Part shown: one piece after another, positions 48,151 to 57,125 of the stretch
How the letters are laid out: each line of letters begins with the position of its first letter
Position numbering within the stretch: position 1 is the first letter of the stretch
NCBI RefSeq assembly: GCF_007751715.1
Contig: NZ_CP036292.1
Span: 4,223,339-4,287,338, forward strand
Source of the DNA: Rosistilla oblonga
GTDB lineage: Bacteria > Planctomycetota > Planctomycetia > Pirellulales > Pirellulaceae
Direction of reading: 5' to 3'
DNA length: 64,000 bases
Position numbers and translations under genes: made by a program
Notes under the pieces: model-generated
Databases searched by the model: none
What the model saw: only the letters and a program-made list of their open reading frames with translations
Told to the model about the DNA's origin: nothing

Positions 48151-49095
48151 CTATCGCGTCGTCATCGGTCCCATTTTCACGACTTCGAAGTCGCTCCCTC
48201 TGACTTGACGGATCGGAGTCAGTTCATCATGCACCCAGCGATCGTCGGGAGCGCCACTGACAAACCAGTCGCCACCGTTGTCGGCCAGGATCATGCCGTA
48301 GGTTTTTAATCCTTCGAGCAGCACTCGCGCCGGGCCGCTGAATTTGGAAGTGTCAAAATCAGCTTTCAGTCGCACTCTCATGCCCATCGGGGGCAGATCG
48401 GGATCGTTCTCTTTGCTCGCGAAATGTGAGGCGGGGAAAACGTAGGCGCGGCGAGACTTCTTTACAGTGAATCGCAACGCGTGCGTCAACTTTTTTGTCA
48501 CACAAAGTTCATCGTAGCGAGCCAGGCCAGGCAGGATCGGCAATCCGGCGGCATCGGCGCTCGTCCAGCCTGCCGGACGCGGCTTCAGATCTTTCAGATC
48601 AAAGACCGCACCACTGGCAGCTTTCCACGACTTACCGCCCTCGATCGGGAACGCATGAAACAACTCGTAAAGTCGCCAGTTGTCTTTGTCCAAGACAATC
48701 ACATGGCGGTCGCCGGCGCCTTGCGGGCCACCCTCGATCGGAGCGTCTGGCGGAATGGGATAGGGGCCGGGATCACTTTCGCCCGTATAGCGAAACGCGA
48801 CTGGCACGTTAGGCTGGTCACCGCTGACCACGTAATACGGGATACCGGCAGGCACCCCCTTCCAGATCAGACCGAAGTCTTCATGCAGCCTGGTCTGAGC
48901 ACCGATTCTGGCAATGATGGCGTCGCTTCGTGGATCGACCGGGTCTTTTGACACATCGCGATTCCACTCGTCACCAGCTGGCATAAGTCGAACGCCACCG
49001 AGATCCGCATTCGGGCCGACCGGGAGCTGCGGATGTTGTGCCAACGCAGCGGTGGCGAACAATAGGAGTGGAACCAGGAAGGCCGTTGGTCGCAT
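48151..49095 (-). CDS. Secreted hypothetical protein, 314 aa
   Basis: From the ATG at 49095 the protein has a signal peptide (PTAFLVPLLLFATAALAQ). The mature part contains LPVGPNADLGGVRLMPAGDE, IEGGPQGAGDRHVIVLDKDN, LYELFHAF, RYDELCVTKKLTHALRFTVK and RRAYVFPASHFAS, followed by WFVSGAPDDRWVHDEL. This pattern is seen in many exported proteins of planctomycetes and Acidobacteria of unknown function; it may form a beta-rich barrel. No catalytic motif is evident. It is bracketed by a 24-bp direct repeat, so lateral movement as a unit is possible. Confidence 0.75.
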   Translation of the reverse strand: MRPTAFLVPLLLFATAALAQHPQLPVGPNADLGGVRLMPAGDEWNRDVSKDPVDPRSDAIIARIGAQTRLHEDFGLIWKGVPAGIPYYVVSGDQPNVPVAFRYTGESDPGPYPIPPDAPIEGGPQGAGDRHVIVLDKDNWRLYELFHAFPIEGGKSWKAASGAVFDLKDLKPRPAGWTSADAAGLPILPGLARYDELCVTKKLTHALRFTVKKSRRAYVFPASHFASKENDPDLPPMGMRVRLKADFDTSKFSGPARVLLEGLKTYGMILADNGGDWFVSGAPDDRWVHDELTPIRQVRGSDFEVVKMGPMTTR

Positions 49096-49259
49096 GGTGC
49101 TTTTACCCGAGCTTAAGCGGTTCGTTTCAGGAAATGCCATGAAACCAATCATACCAGAAACGGCGTCGGATTCTCCGATTGCTGCCAGCCATGAAGAACG
49201 ACCAAGAGGTACGGAGGCTTTTTAATGGACGCACGGAACCAACGACGCTGTCCGCCGCT

Positions 49260-49283
49260 GGGCAGGCAACTATTTGAGCTTAG
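49260..49283 (+). repeat. 24-bp direct repeat, copy 2
   Basis: Identical to 47844-47867. Confidence 0.6.
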
Positions 49284-49324
49284 GCAAAGCAGCCGCAAAG
49301 CGCTAGCGGCTTATCGGTTTAATC

Positions 49325-49386
49325 AGCCGTTTGGGCGTTAGCGCCGGTTCCGCTGCCACTAAACCGGGGCTAACGCCCAAACGGCT
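49325..49386. repeat. Large perfect hairpin
   Basis: An 18-bp perfect stem, AGCCGTTTGGGCGTTAGC (49325-49342) with its reverse complement at 49369-49386, encloses a 26-base loop that itself holds GCCGGTT/AACCGGG. No T-run follows, so this is more likely an extragenic palindrome than a terminator. Confidence 0.65.
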
Positions 49387-49542
49387 AATGGAAGGAGGCT
49401 CGTTGTGACTAAACCGACAAGCCGCCGGCGCGTGGCGGCTGATACCTCATACAGCCCTGGCAGTTATACGTAAGTCACTGTGAGTTGTCGCGACCGAACG
49501 CTTGCCAGTCTCGTGAGAAGTCTTTCGTTCATCGCAGGCCGA

Positions 49543-50088
49543 TGCCCATCGCATTCATCCGAGTACGGGCCGCAGGCTCGGCCATTTGCATAGCCCAGGC
49601 CATCGGCCTGGGTTCTAGTGGCGATGATTGACGTGGTTGGGCTGTAGGCCCGGTCGATTGTCACCACCCACCCCGGGGCGTTGCCTCTTCGCCCGTTGTG
49701 AAATGAAACCGGGCGACGTCGGCTGATACCCAGCCCTGCAGGCTGGGCTATGCAAATTGCTGGACCTTCGGCCCGCGCCAGGGCTGTGAGGAATGTTCCT
49801 GTCCCTTTCGCCGTTGCCCATCGCATTCATCCGAGTCAGGGCCGCAGGCTCGGCCATTTGCATAGCCCAGGCCATCGGCCTGGGATCTAGTGGCGATGTT
49901 TGCCATGGTTGGGCTGTAGGCCCGGTCGATTGTCACCACCTACCCCGGGGCGTTGCCCCTTCGCCCGTTGTGAAATGAAACCGGGCGACGTCGGCTGATA
50001 TCCAGCCCTGCAGGCTGGGCTATGCAAATTGCTGGACCTTCGGCCCGCGCCAGGCCTGTGAAGAATGTTCCTGTCCCTTTCGCCGTTG
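49543..50088. repeat. Tandem duplication, two units of 272 bp
   Basis: Unit 1 (49543-49814) and unit 2 (49815-50086) are nearly identical, differing at scattered single bases. Each contains CCCAGGCC-ATC-GGCCTGGG (8-bp stem), CAGCCCTGCAGGCTGGGCT, GACCTTCGGCCCGCGCC and, at its end, TTCCTGTCCCTTTCGCCG, which is close to the TGCCTGTCCC REP motif. Confidence 0.8.
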
Positions 50089-50182
50089 TCACCTGGAGAA
50101 CCGGACGCTAACGCGTGGCGGCTGATAGTTCATATTGAAACACGGTTTAGCCCCGACCTCGGTCCGCCTCGATTCCCGCAGG

Positions 50183-50497
50183 CTATTTGAGAAGACTGAA
50201 AACGAGCGTGCCGACGGTGATCAATCCGAGGATGACCACGAGCAGGTTGGGCATAACCTTCAACTTCTTCCGCAACGAGGGACCAAACTGGCCGATCAAC
50301 AGCAGCGAAACAACGATCCCTAGAATCGCTCCCGCTGTGATGCCTTTGGCGATCAGAAAGGCCGAGATCAGAAGGAGCCCGCCGGTGATGCTGCCTGCGA
50401 TTAAAGAAGCCTTGCTTTGAGCTTTGACATAGCCCATGACGCCTCCAAAGACGACAAAAGCTCCAAAAATTGCTGTCACGATTACCGGAAAGTCCAC
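50183..50497 (-). CDS. TMEM14-family small membrane protein
   Basis: I choose the GTG at 50497 with AAGAGA about 6 bases upstream; the open frame extends 30 codons further with non-protein-like sequence. The 104 residues form four membrane helices: PVIVTAIFGAFVVFGGVMGY, the SKASLIAGSITGGLLLISAF segment, GITAGAILGIVVSLLLIGQF, and MPNLLVVILGLITVGTLVF. GGVMGYVKAQSKASLIAG is the family signature of TMEM14. Eukaryotic TMEM14C is linked to porphyrin transport; a link to the haem-uptake cluster 500 bases away is attractive but unproven. Confidence 0.83.
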   Translation of the reverse strand: MDFPVIVTAIFGAFVVFGGVMGYVKAQSKASLIAGSITGGLLLISAFLIAKGITAGAILGIVVSLLLIGQFGPSLRKKLKVMPNLLVVILGLITVGTLVFSLLK

Positions 50498-50990
50498 ACA
50501 AGTCTCTTTTGATTCAATTGCCAAGTTCCGGCAGCGATGATTCCGCGGATTCGAACACAGATCGATCCACGCAAGCTGCCTTTCCACGAATTGTAGTGGC
50601 TCGCCCCCAAGCTGCTAAGCCGCTGGTGGAGAGTCCATTCATTTTTGTTTAACCGGGCGGGCGTCGCCCCGCGTCTTTGAAGGGTGCGCGGCCCGATGAG
50701 CAAATCGGGGCTTGAGTCTGGGTGATCATATACACTGACGCCAATAGCGCTGGCGCGCGGCCCGCTGGGCACGCGGTTAAACGCAATACCGTCCACGACG
50801 TCCCGCCGCCAATTCTTTCGACGGTCCGAGGCTCCTTCGTTGAACGGTATTGCGGTTAAACGAAAAAAGACAACCACTGCGTCTTTCCGACTCGATGAGA
50901 AAGCACTCGATCGCGTCCTATCGCACGATGCACAACGCATCAACAACAGGAACCGCCGGTCCTCGAGAAGCATTTTTCAGCAGCCGTTCC
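50498..50990. other. Spacer holding a short inverted-repeat element
   Basis: No gene supported. GTTTAACCG preceded by a T-run (about 50642-50655) is mirrored by CGGTTAAACG followed by an A-run (50852-50868). Inside, ACGCAATACCGT (about 50781-50792) is mirrored by ACGGTATTGCGG. The ~225-base segment may be a small mobile element. Confidence 0.5.
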
Positions 50991-51647
50991 TTACAAACGG
51001 AAACGGATCGGCAGGACTTCTTCGCTGGCGACGGGGCGGCCGTAGCGCCGCGCTGGCTGGCCGGTCCACTTTTTCACAGCCTCCAGCGCCGCATCGTCGA
51101 GCGTTGCGTGACCGCTCGACTCGACAACCTCCACATCTTCCACGCGCCCCGTCGAATCGACGAACAGTCGCAATAAGACCGTTCCCTGCAGCCGGTCCCG
51201 GACAGCTTGGCTCGGGTATTGTGGCGGTTCGTTTGCGGTGAAACTGGCCGGTTCTTTCTCCGACAATCCCGTCTGCTGCTGGATCGGAATCGTTGTCGCC
51301 GCAGGGGGACGCATGCGACTGGCGACCGCACGGCGCATAACCGGCATCGTTTGCGGAGTCACCTCCGGAGGCGTGGGAGAAGCCAGTGCGCGACGCGATA
51401 AAGTGGAGTGTTGAACCGGTTGGAACTCGATCGGATCCTCACGCGGCAACGGAGGCGTCGGTTCGATCGTCATCGCCACCGATTCGACCGCCGCAGGTTG
51501 AGCGATACTCAATTGAATCGAGATCACATTCCGCTGCCCCGATGACGTAAACCGCTCGCTGACCGCCAACGGCACCGCGCACATCACCACCAGCGCCGAC
51601 GCATGGACGGCGAAGGCAAAGCTGGTCGAGCGGAAATAGAGGTTCAA
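50991..51647 (-). CDS. tonB: Energy transducer TonB
   Basis: The 218-residue protein has one N-terminal membrane helix (SFAFAVHASALVVMCAVPLA), a proline-rich periplasmic linker (EPTPPLPREDP ... SPTPPEVTPQTMP) and a C-terminal TonB domain (EPPQYPSQAVRDRLQGTVLL, RLFVDSTGRVEDVEVVESSG, LDDAALEAVKKW) ending in a typical beta-strand (EVLPIRFRL). It transmits proton-motive energy from ExbBD to outer-membrane receptors. It lies 32 bases after hemP on the same strand and opposite the receptor gene at 52296, which marks it as the dedicated TonB of that receptor. exbB/exbD are not in the window. Confidence 0.9.
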   Translation of the reverse strand: MNLYFRSTSFAFAVHASALVVMCAVPLAVSERFTSSGQRNVISIQLSIAQPAAVESVAMTIEPTPPLPREDPIEFQPVQHSTLSRRALASPTPPEVTPQTMPVMRRAVASRMRPPAATTIPIQQQTGLSEKEPASFTANEPPQYPSQAVRDRLQGTVLLRLFVDSTGRVEDVEVVESSGHATLDDAALEAVKKWTGQPARRYGRPVASEEVLPIRFRL

Positions 51648-51678
51648 AATCGGTTCACGCCACTGGGGAAAGCTCGTT

Positions 51679-51870
51679 CTATTTGGTCAAGTATAACTTG
51701 TCGGCCGAAGTTACCCGAAGCCGGTAGACCGCATCGCCATGTTGAATCCAGACCTCCCGCCGACCGCACAACAAATCGCTCGATGAAACCATCCGCGGTC
51801 GGTCATCGGATTCCCCAAGCGGTTTCTCGGCGGGATCGGCTGGCGGGAAGCGTTCATTGTCGTCGGGCAT
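51679..51870 (-). CDS. hemP: Hemin uptake protein HemP
   Basis: From the ATG at 51870 the product is 63 residues. The C-terminal ~38 residues match the HemP/HmuP family: SSDLLCGRREVWIQHGDAVY then RLRVTSADKLYLTK, where R-E-x-x-I-x-H-x-x-x-x-Y-x-L-R-x-T-x-x-x-K-L-x-L-T-K is the signature. HemP-type proteins are needed for expression of haem receptors in several proteobacteria and may act as regulators. The frame is open upstream to 51969, but that part is not HemP-like. It is followed by tonB after 32 bases, and the haem receptor is divergent. Confidence 0.88.
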   Translation of the reverse strand: MPDDNERFPPADPAEKPLGESDDRPRMVSSSDLLCGRREVWIQHGDAVYRLRVTSADKLYLTK

Positions 51871-52295
51871 TCGGTGGCGATGCGGGTGAAAGGCAAAGAG
51901 AGAGCGGCAGGGGGACGGCGGCACGGGATCCTGAGTCCCTCGCGAGGCAGCCAACCCTTTTCTATGCACACGCTATGCCAGACGCTGCACTGGCCATGAT
52001 TTAGCTGGATAAGCCGCAGAACGCTGTCCTGCCGCCTGGATCTGTCGCGGTCGCCGCTTATCTGCGATCGCGCAGATGGCGGATTCGCCACCCTACGAGA
52101 TGGATTTTCCGTCGCGAAACTCGCCACAATGGTCGCCTTTTGCTCCTCTTGGGTTGAGTTTGACGGTCCGGTTGTGAAGATCGAAGCGGCTGGGTCGGGG
52201 GGACCGATAGTCCTCGATGTAGCACTCGGAACGATTAGGCACGTCTAGCTCGGTCGCCACGGCACGCCCATCGTTCCGGTTTGAAGGACAATTCG
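51871..52295. other. Divergent promoter region of the haem-uptake cluster
   Basis: The promoters of hemP-tonB and of the receptor must lie in these ~425 bases. I looked for a Fur box and see no clear GATAATGAT-type repeat. A palindrome ATCTGCG-ATCG-CGCAGAT at about 52056-52073 could be an operator. Confidence 0.4.
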
Positions 52296-54728
52296 ATGAG
52301 AAAGTTAATTGCGTTCGCCCTCGCTGCCGTTCCAACAGTGGGGTTGAATTTGTACGCCGACCAGCCGATTCAGCCGGCCGTAAGATTAGCTGCACTGATG
52401 CAGGAGGATGCTCAGCCGACGTTGCCCGGGATCGAGATTCGACCTCCCGTCGTGGAAGCTCCCGAACCGGCCGTGGAGACGCCCGCGACGCCATCCGATG
52501 GTTCGAGTCTGCTCGATTCACCAGCGGTTGACTTCGACTTTCCGCCAGCGGGGCAGGCACCGCTGGGCGATCTGACAGCTCCGTTTCCCTCGGATCCCGC
52601 ACCGTCAAACAACAGCGCCAACCAGCCCGCCGGCGCGACAACCAATCCGTGGACTAGCGGCGGGTTCCCGTCGTTGAGTCAGCAGACGTTTGGCGGAACG
52701 GCCAGCGATCCCACGGGACTCAATAGCGTCCTGCGGAGCGAGTCGAGCATCTGGGACGCGCCACAGCTGGGGACGATCGTCGACCGCCAGGATCTCGAGC
52801 GACGGCAGGCATCGTCGATGTACCGCGCGTTGCAAAACGAGGTCGGCGTGTTGTTGCAACAGACCGGCAACGGGCAACTGTCTCCCTTCATCCGCGGACT
52901 CACGGGGCAACAGATCCTGGTGCTGATCGATGGCATCCGGATGAACACCAGCATCTTGCGTCCCGGTCCCAACCAATACACCGGCACGATCGATCCGGGA
53001 ACGATCGAGCGGATCGAAGTCATCCGCGGTGCGGAATCGGCGATCTGGGGGAGCGATGCGATCGGCGGCGTAATCAACGTCGTCACGCGGTCGGCCGATC
53101 CACTGCGCGGCGACTACCTGAGCCCTCAGTTCACTCAGTTCTACAGCACCGCCGAAGCCTCTTCGTACACGCGAACCGCTTTCAGCGGATGGTATGGCGC
53201 GACGGGCGTCACCGGCGGCGTGTCGTATTATGACGTCGGCAACCTCGACATCGGTGGCGACATGGGCCGCCAAGCCGCAACCGACTACACACAATACGCT
53301 GGCGATGTGAAACTGCAACGGATGCTCCACCGCGATCACATGTTGACCGTCGCCCTGCAGCACTTCGAACAGAACGACCTCAAACGCAGCGATCGCTTTT
53401 TGCCCTTTGTGCTCGGGCCACCCTCCAACGGAAACATCCCGACGCAGCGACCAACCGTCTTCGATCCCCAGCAACGCGACCTGATCTACGCTCGGTTGGA
53501 AGGTATCGTCGAAGACGACCTGTTCTTCGCCGACGCCTACTCCTTCACGATGTCCGGTTCGCGAACGAAAGAGGCGACCGTGGTCGACCGATACGCCGAC
53601 AACGATCCGACCTCGGTCCCAACGCGTCGCGAGATCGGTGAGTTCGACGACCTTGGCTGGGGGAGCGTGTTGTCGATCGTCAAAGACATCGGCGACTTTG
53701 GCAAGTTGACCTATGGTGCGGATTACTACGACGAATCGATCGACGCTCAACGCGTTCGGATCGACAATCCGACCACCGGCGGCGCGACGCCAACGCCTAT
53801 CGATCCGCAATACCCCGACGATTCGAAGGCCGACCGCGTGGGAGTCTATCTGTCGTGGCACGTTCCGTTGACCGAACGGCTCGACGCGACCTCGAGCGTC
53901 CGCTACGAAAACATCAACGTTTCGGGGACGCCCAACTTCACAACCCTCGGGCCAACCTACTTTGAACGCTCCTATCAAGACTGGATCGGCAGCGTCGGCC
54001 TCAGCTATCGCTTGACCGACGAGTGGCGTTTGATCGGCGGCGTCTACGAGGGCTTCCGCGCCCCGACGATCGACGACCTGACCGCCAACAAAGACTCGCT
54101 GCAGAACAACGTCTCGGTGCCGCTTGTCGGCAACTTGGCGGTGCAGCCCGAGCACAGCCTGACTTACGAAGTCGGATTCAAGTTCAATTACGATCGGCTG
54201 CGGATGCAAGTGGTCGAGTTCTGGACCGACTTCGACAGCTTTCTGTCTCGCGAAACGATTGGCGGCGTCGACTTCCTGACCAATCAAACCGCGTACCTCA
54301 ACGGCACCGAACTGACGGGGGAATATATGTTGCATCGCAACCTGGCCCTCTACGGCAACTTCGCCTACACCTACGGCCAGCTGACCAGCAGCAACGAACC
54401 GATCTCGCGGATCCCGCCGATCCAGGGGATCGTGGGGCTGCGATTTGATGAGCCGAAACAAGGCTGCTATTTCGACATCTACACTTGGATGGTCGATCGA
54501 GCGGAGCGCTACAACGACGCGAACCTCGGCGACGTCCGGTTCATCCCCGGCGGCACGCCAGGCTATGCGACGCTGAACATTCGGACCGGGCAGCGATTTG
54601 GCGATGCCAACCAGCACCTCGTGTCGCTCGGCTTGGAGAACATCACCAACAAGTACTATCGGGTGCTCGGCAGCGGAGTCGATGGAGCTGGATTTAACGC
54701 CATTTTCGGATACCAATACGAACTGTAG
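52296..54728 (+). CDS. TonB-dependent outer-membrane receptor, probably for haem
   Basis: The ATG at 52296 begins a signal peptide (KLIAFALAAVPTVGLNLYA). A ~100-residue Pro/Ala-rich region precedes the plug domain (DRQDLERRQASSMYRALQNE, SPFIRGLTGQQILVLIDGIR, ERIEVIRGAESAIWGSDAIG, GVINVVTRS). Residues about 280-810 form the 22-strand barrel with the family motifs VYEGFRAPTIDDL and LTYEVGFKFNYDRLRM, near the C-terminus GLENITNKYYRVLGSGVDGAG. The plug is closest in character to HemR/BtuB-type receptors. Its divergent neighbours hemP and tonB support haem as substrate. The chain ends YQYEL, not the usual phenylalanine. Confidence 0.9.
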   Translation: MRKLIAFALAAVPTVGLNLYADQPIQPAVRLAALMQEDAQPTLPGIEIRPPVVEAPEPAVETPATPSDGSSLLDSPAVDFDFPPAGQAPLGDLTAPFPSDPAPSNNSANQPAGATTNPWTSGGFPSLSQQTFGGTASDPTGLNSVLRSESSIWDAPQLGTIVDRQDLERRQASSMYRALQNEVGVLLQQTGNGQLSPFIRGLTGQQILVLIDGIRMNTSILRPGPNQYTGTIDPGTIERIEVIRGAESAIWGSDAIGGVINVVTRSADPLRGDYLSPQFTQFYSTAEASSYTRTAFSGWYGATGVTGGVSYYDVGNLDIGGDMGRQAATDYTQYAGDVKLQRMLHRDHMLTVALQHFEQNDLKRSDRFLPFVLGPPSNGNIPTQRPTVFDPQQRDLIYARLEGIVEDDLFFADAYSFTMSGSRTKEATVVDRYADNDPTSVPTRREIGEFDDLGWGSVLSIVKDIGDFGKLTYGADYYDESIDAQRVRIDNPTTGGATPTPIDPQYPDDSKADRVGVYLSWHVPLTERLDATSSVRYENINVSGTPNFTTLGPTYFERSYQDWIGSVGLSYRLTDEWRLIGGVYEGFRAPTIDDLTANKDSLQNNVSVPLVGNLAVQPEHSLTYEVGFKFNYDRLRMQVVEFWTDFDSFLSRETIGGVDFLTNQTAYLNGTELTGEYMLHRNLALYGNFAYTYGQLTSSNEPISRIPPIQGIVGLRFDEPKQGCYFDIYTWMVDRAERYNDANLGDVRFIPGGTPGYATLNIRTGQRFGDANQHLVSLGLENITNKYYRVLGSGVDGAGFNAIFGYQYEL

Positions 54729-54824
54729 ACGCTCGCCAAATATCGCCTGCGAAAAACGAAAGCCGCGTTGGAAACGGATTCATCCGATTTCCGGCGCGGC
54801 TTTTTCGTGCGTTCAACAACACCG

Positions 54825-56801
54825 CTACATTCGCGGCACGACATCGATGCCCAACAACTTCAGTCCTTGGCGCAGGATCCTCGCCGTGGCGGTGACGATC
54901 GCCAATCGGCTGTGCAGCGTCGCGGCGTCGTCCGCTTTCAGAACGGGGCATTGTTCGTAGAAGCTCGAATAGGCTTTGGCGACATCGTACAGATAGTCGA
55001 CGATTACGTTGGGACGATAATCTTCCAACGACTGGTCGATCGCTTCGCCGAATTGCAGCAACCGGATCACCAACGCCCGTTCGGCGGGGGCACCGATCAG
55101 GATCGCCGAATCGCCATCGATCACTTGCTGTTCGCTCGATTCGGCGCGGCTGAGAATACTCTGCATCCGGGCGTAAGAGTATTGAATGTAGGCCGACGTG
55201 TTGCCGTCCAGGGAGACCATCTTTTCGAGACTGAACTTGTAGTCGCTGGTTCGGTTGTGAGCCAGATCGGCGTATTTGATCGCTCCGTGCCCGACGACTC
55301 GCGAGATCGTCTGCTTCTCATCGTCCGACAGCGGCGGATCGATCTTCGCCACGCGATCGGGATCGCAGACCGCGGCAAAGGCAGCGTCGACGGCGTCGTC
55401 CAAGAGAGCCTCCAGCCCAACGGTCGATCCCGATCGTGTCTTGAACGGCTTGCCCGATTCATCCAACACGGTGCCGAAGGGCAGGTGCTTCAGTTGCACG
55501 TCGCCGCAGCCGAGCTTGCGTCCGACGATAAAGACCTTTTCAAAGTGCTCTGCCTGGCGATGGTCGGTGACGATCAAGATCTCGTCGGGTGACCACTCGC
55601 GCATCCGATACTCAAGCGTCGCCAAATCGGTCGTCGCGTACAGGTAAGCCCCATCCTTTTTGCGGACGATCATCGGAGCTTCGAACTCGGGCAGGAAGAC
55701 GCACAACGCGCCATCGCTTGGCTGAGCCAATCCGGCGGCTTCCAGTTGTTCGATCACACCGCCCAGCATCTCGTGATAGAAGCTCTCGCCATGCTGATGA
55801 TCGAACGAGATGTCCAACCGGGTGTAGATCTTGTCGATCTCGTCGCGGCAATAGGGCAGAACCTCGTGCCACAGCGCCAGGTTCTCCTTGTCCCCCTCGT
55901 GCAGCTTGGCCGTCTCTTGCAGCACGGTCGCGGCGATCTCGGGATGCGCCAGCGCCAGATCGTGCAGCGGTTTGTCGGCTTCGACCGCAGCGATTTTTTG
56001 ACGCGTCGATTCCAGTTCGGCGCGTGTGCTCTGCAGCTTCCGCTCCGCAGCGGCTACGTTTTTCTGAGCCTTCTTTTTCGCTTTCTTCTCGGTCTCGGCA
56101 GCTTCCGCGGCAACGGCGGTCGCCAGATCGGCTGTCGCTTTTTCGATCGCAACCGAACGTTGCGGCAGCGACGCGACGCTGTTGTGGTAGTCGATCAGAT
56201 TGTTGACCAAGCGATATAGACGCAGCAGTTCAGCGACCGGCTGCGACGCAAACGCCTCGCGGTCGAGGAAGTGCTTGTAGCCGTAGATCACCATTCCAAA
56301 TTGAGTGCCCCAGTCGCCGACGTGGTTGTCGGTGATCACGGTATGGCCAGCGAACCGCAATAGTTCGGCGATCGCGCTGCCGATCACCGTCGATCGGATG
56401 TGTCCGACGTGCATCGGTTTGGCGACGTTGGGCCCCGAATAATCGAGGACCACGGTGCGAGGATTGGCGGCGACGGCGACGCCCAGTCGCGGGTCGCGCA
56501 ACATCGCGGTCGCCTGCTGCGCCAGCCAGTCATCCTTCAGACGCAGGTTGATAAATCCGGGACCAGCGATTTCGGGCGGATCGCACAGATCGTCGACCTG
56601 CAGCGCCGCGACGATCGATTCGGCGATCTCGCGCGGCGGCTTGCCCAATTCATTCTTCAGCGGCATCGCACAATTGGACTGATAATCGCCGAACTTGGGA
56701 TCTTGAGTCGGACGCAGCAATTGGGCGGCTTCGTCGGGCGAAGAGGTCAGACCGGCCAGAGCGGCGGAAAAGCGGTGTTTCAGTTCTTGCTGGATTTGCA
56801 T
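54825..56801 (-). CDS. argS: Arginyl-tRNA synthetase with a charged insertion
   Basis: I start at the ATG at 56801. The 658-residue protein has the N-terminal additional domain, the class I signature HVGH (131-134) in NVAKPMHVGHIRSTVIG, TDNHVGDWGTQFGMVIYGYK, and the second catalytic region DESGKPFKTRSGSTVGL in place of KMSKS. The C-terminal anticodon-binding domain ends in the typical LGIDVVPRM, with a DALR-like region. Between the conserved LYRLVNNLIDYHN (~195-207) and LHEGDKENLALWHEVL (~300) lies an insertion of about 80 residues rich in Ala, Lys and Glu that looks like a helical hairpin. The enzyme charges tRNA-Arg in the cytosol. Monocistronic. Confidence 0.95.
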   Translation of the reverse strand: MQIQQELKHRFSAALAGLTSSPDEAAQLLRPTQDPKFGDYQSNCAMPLKNELGKPPREIAESIVAALQVDDLCDPPEIAGPGFINLRLKDDWLAQQATAMLRDPRLGVAVAANPRTVVLDYSGPNVAKPMHVGHIRSTVIGSAIAELLRFAGHTVITDNHVGDWGTQFGMVIYGYKHFLDREAFASQPVAELLRLYRLVNNLIDYHNSVASLPQRSVAIEKATADLATAVAAEAAETEKKAKKKAQKNVAAAERKLQSTRAELESTRQKIAAVEADKPLHDLALAHPEIAATVLQETAKLHEGDKENLALWHEVLPYCRDEIDKIYTRLDISFDHQHGESFYHEMLGGVIEQLEAAGLAQPSDGALCVFLPEFEAPMIVRKKDGAYLYATTDLATLEYRMREWSPDEILIVTDHRQAEHFEKVFIVGRKLGCGDVQLKHLPFGTVLDESGKPFKTRSGSTVGLEALLDDAVDAAFAAVCDPDRVAKIDPPLSDDEKQTISRVVGHGAIKYADLAHNRTSDYKFSLEKMVSLDGNTSAYIQYSYARMQSILSRAESSEQQVIDGDSAILIGAPAERALVIRLLQFGEAIDQSLEDYRPNVIVDYLYDVAKAYSSFYEQCPVLKADDAATLHSRLAIVTATARILRQGLKLLGIDVVPRM

Positions 56802-57125
56802 GGGTCGATGGGGCAATAAAAGGTGAGTCGCCAGTCCTAAGGTTCTATAGAGGAAGGCTATCAGATCTTGAATTTCCGTCGAGGGCAGGTGGGCCGAAGT
56901 GAGCCGGCGGTTCGCCGCGAACCGCGTGGGTTTGCCCGACTGGTCGCGGCGGTGCCGATTTGCCTAGATCGGCCCAGTCTGCTACAAGGGGACGGCGATA
57001 TTTCTCGCGAATCGCTCCTCGCCGCCCGCAGTGGCTGGCGGGTTCTTTCGCGATGGTGCCGACACGATTTCATCCTCTCGGGCAATTGATCCGAAGCATC
57101 CGATAAGCCTACAAAAAAGTTCCTC
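56802..57125. other. Divergent promoter region, no gene
   Basis: About 320 bases between argS and the reductase gene. No supported coding frame. GC-rich throughout except near 57090-57125, where the plus-strand promoter is likely. Confidence 0.4.

Larger units (their letters stand above)
49096..50182. other. Repeat-rich intergenic region
   Basis: About 1.1 kb without a supported gene. It contains the second 24-bp direct repeat (49260-49283), a large hairpin (49325-49386) and a tandem duplication of 272 bases (49543-50088). Confidence 0.6.

Noticed and set aside
51871-52295. Fur box upstream of the haem receptor
   Set aside because: No sequence close to the Fur consensus could be found on either strand; only an unrelated palindrome is present.
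52605-54716. 703-residue minus-strand ORF opposite the TonB-dependent receptor
   Set aside because: Antisense shadow; the plus strand has signal peptide, plug and barrel motifs.
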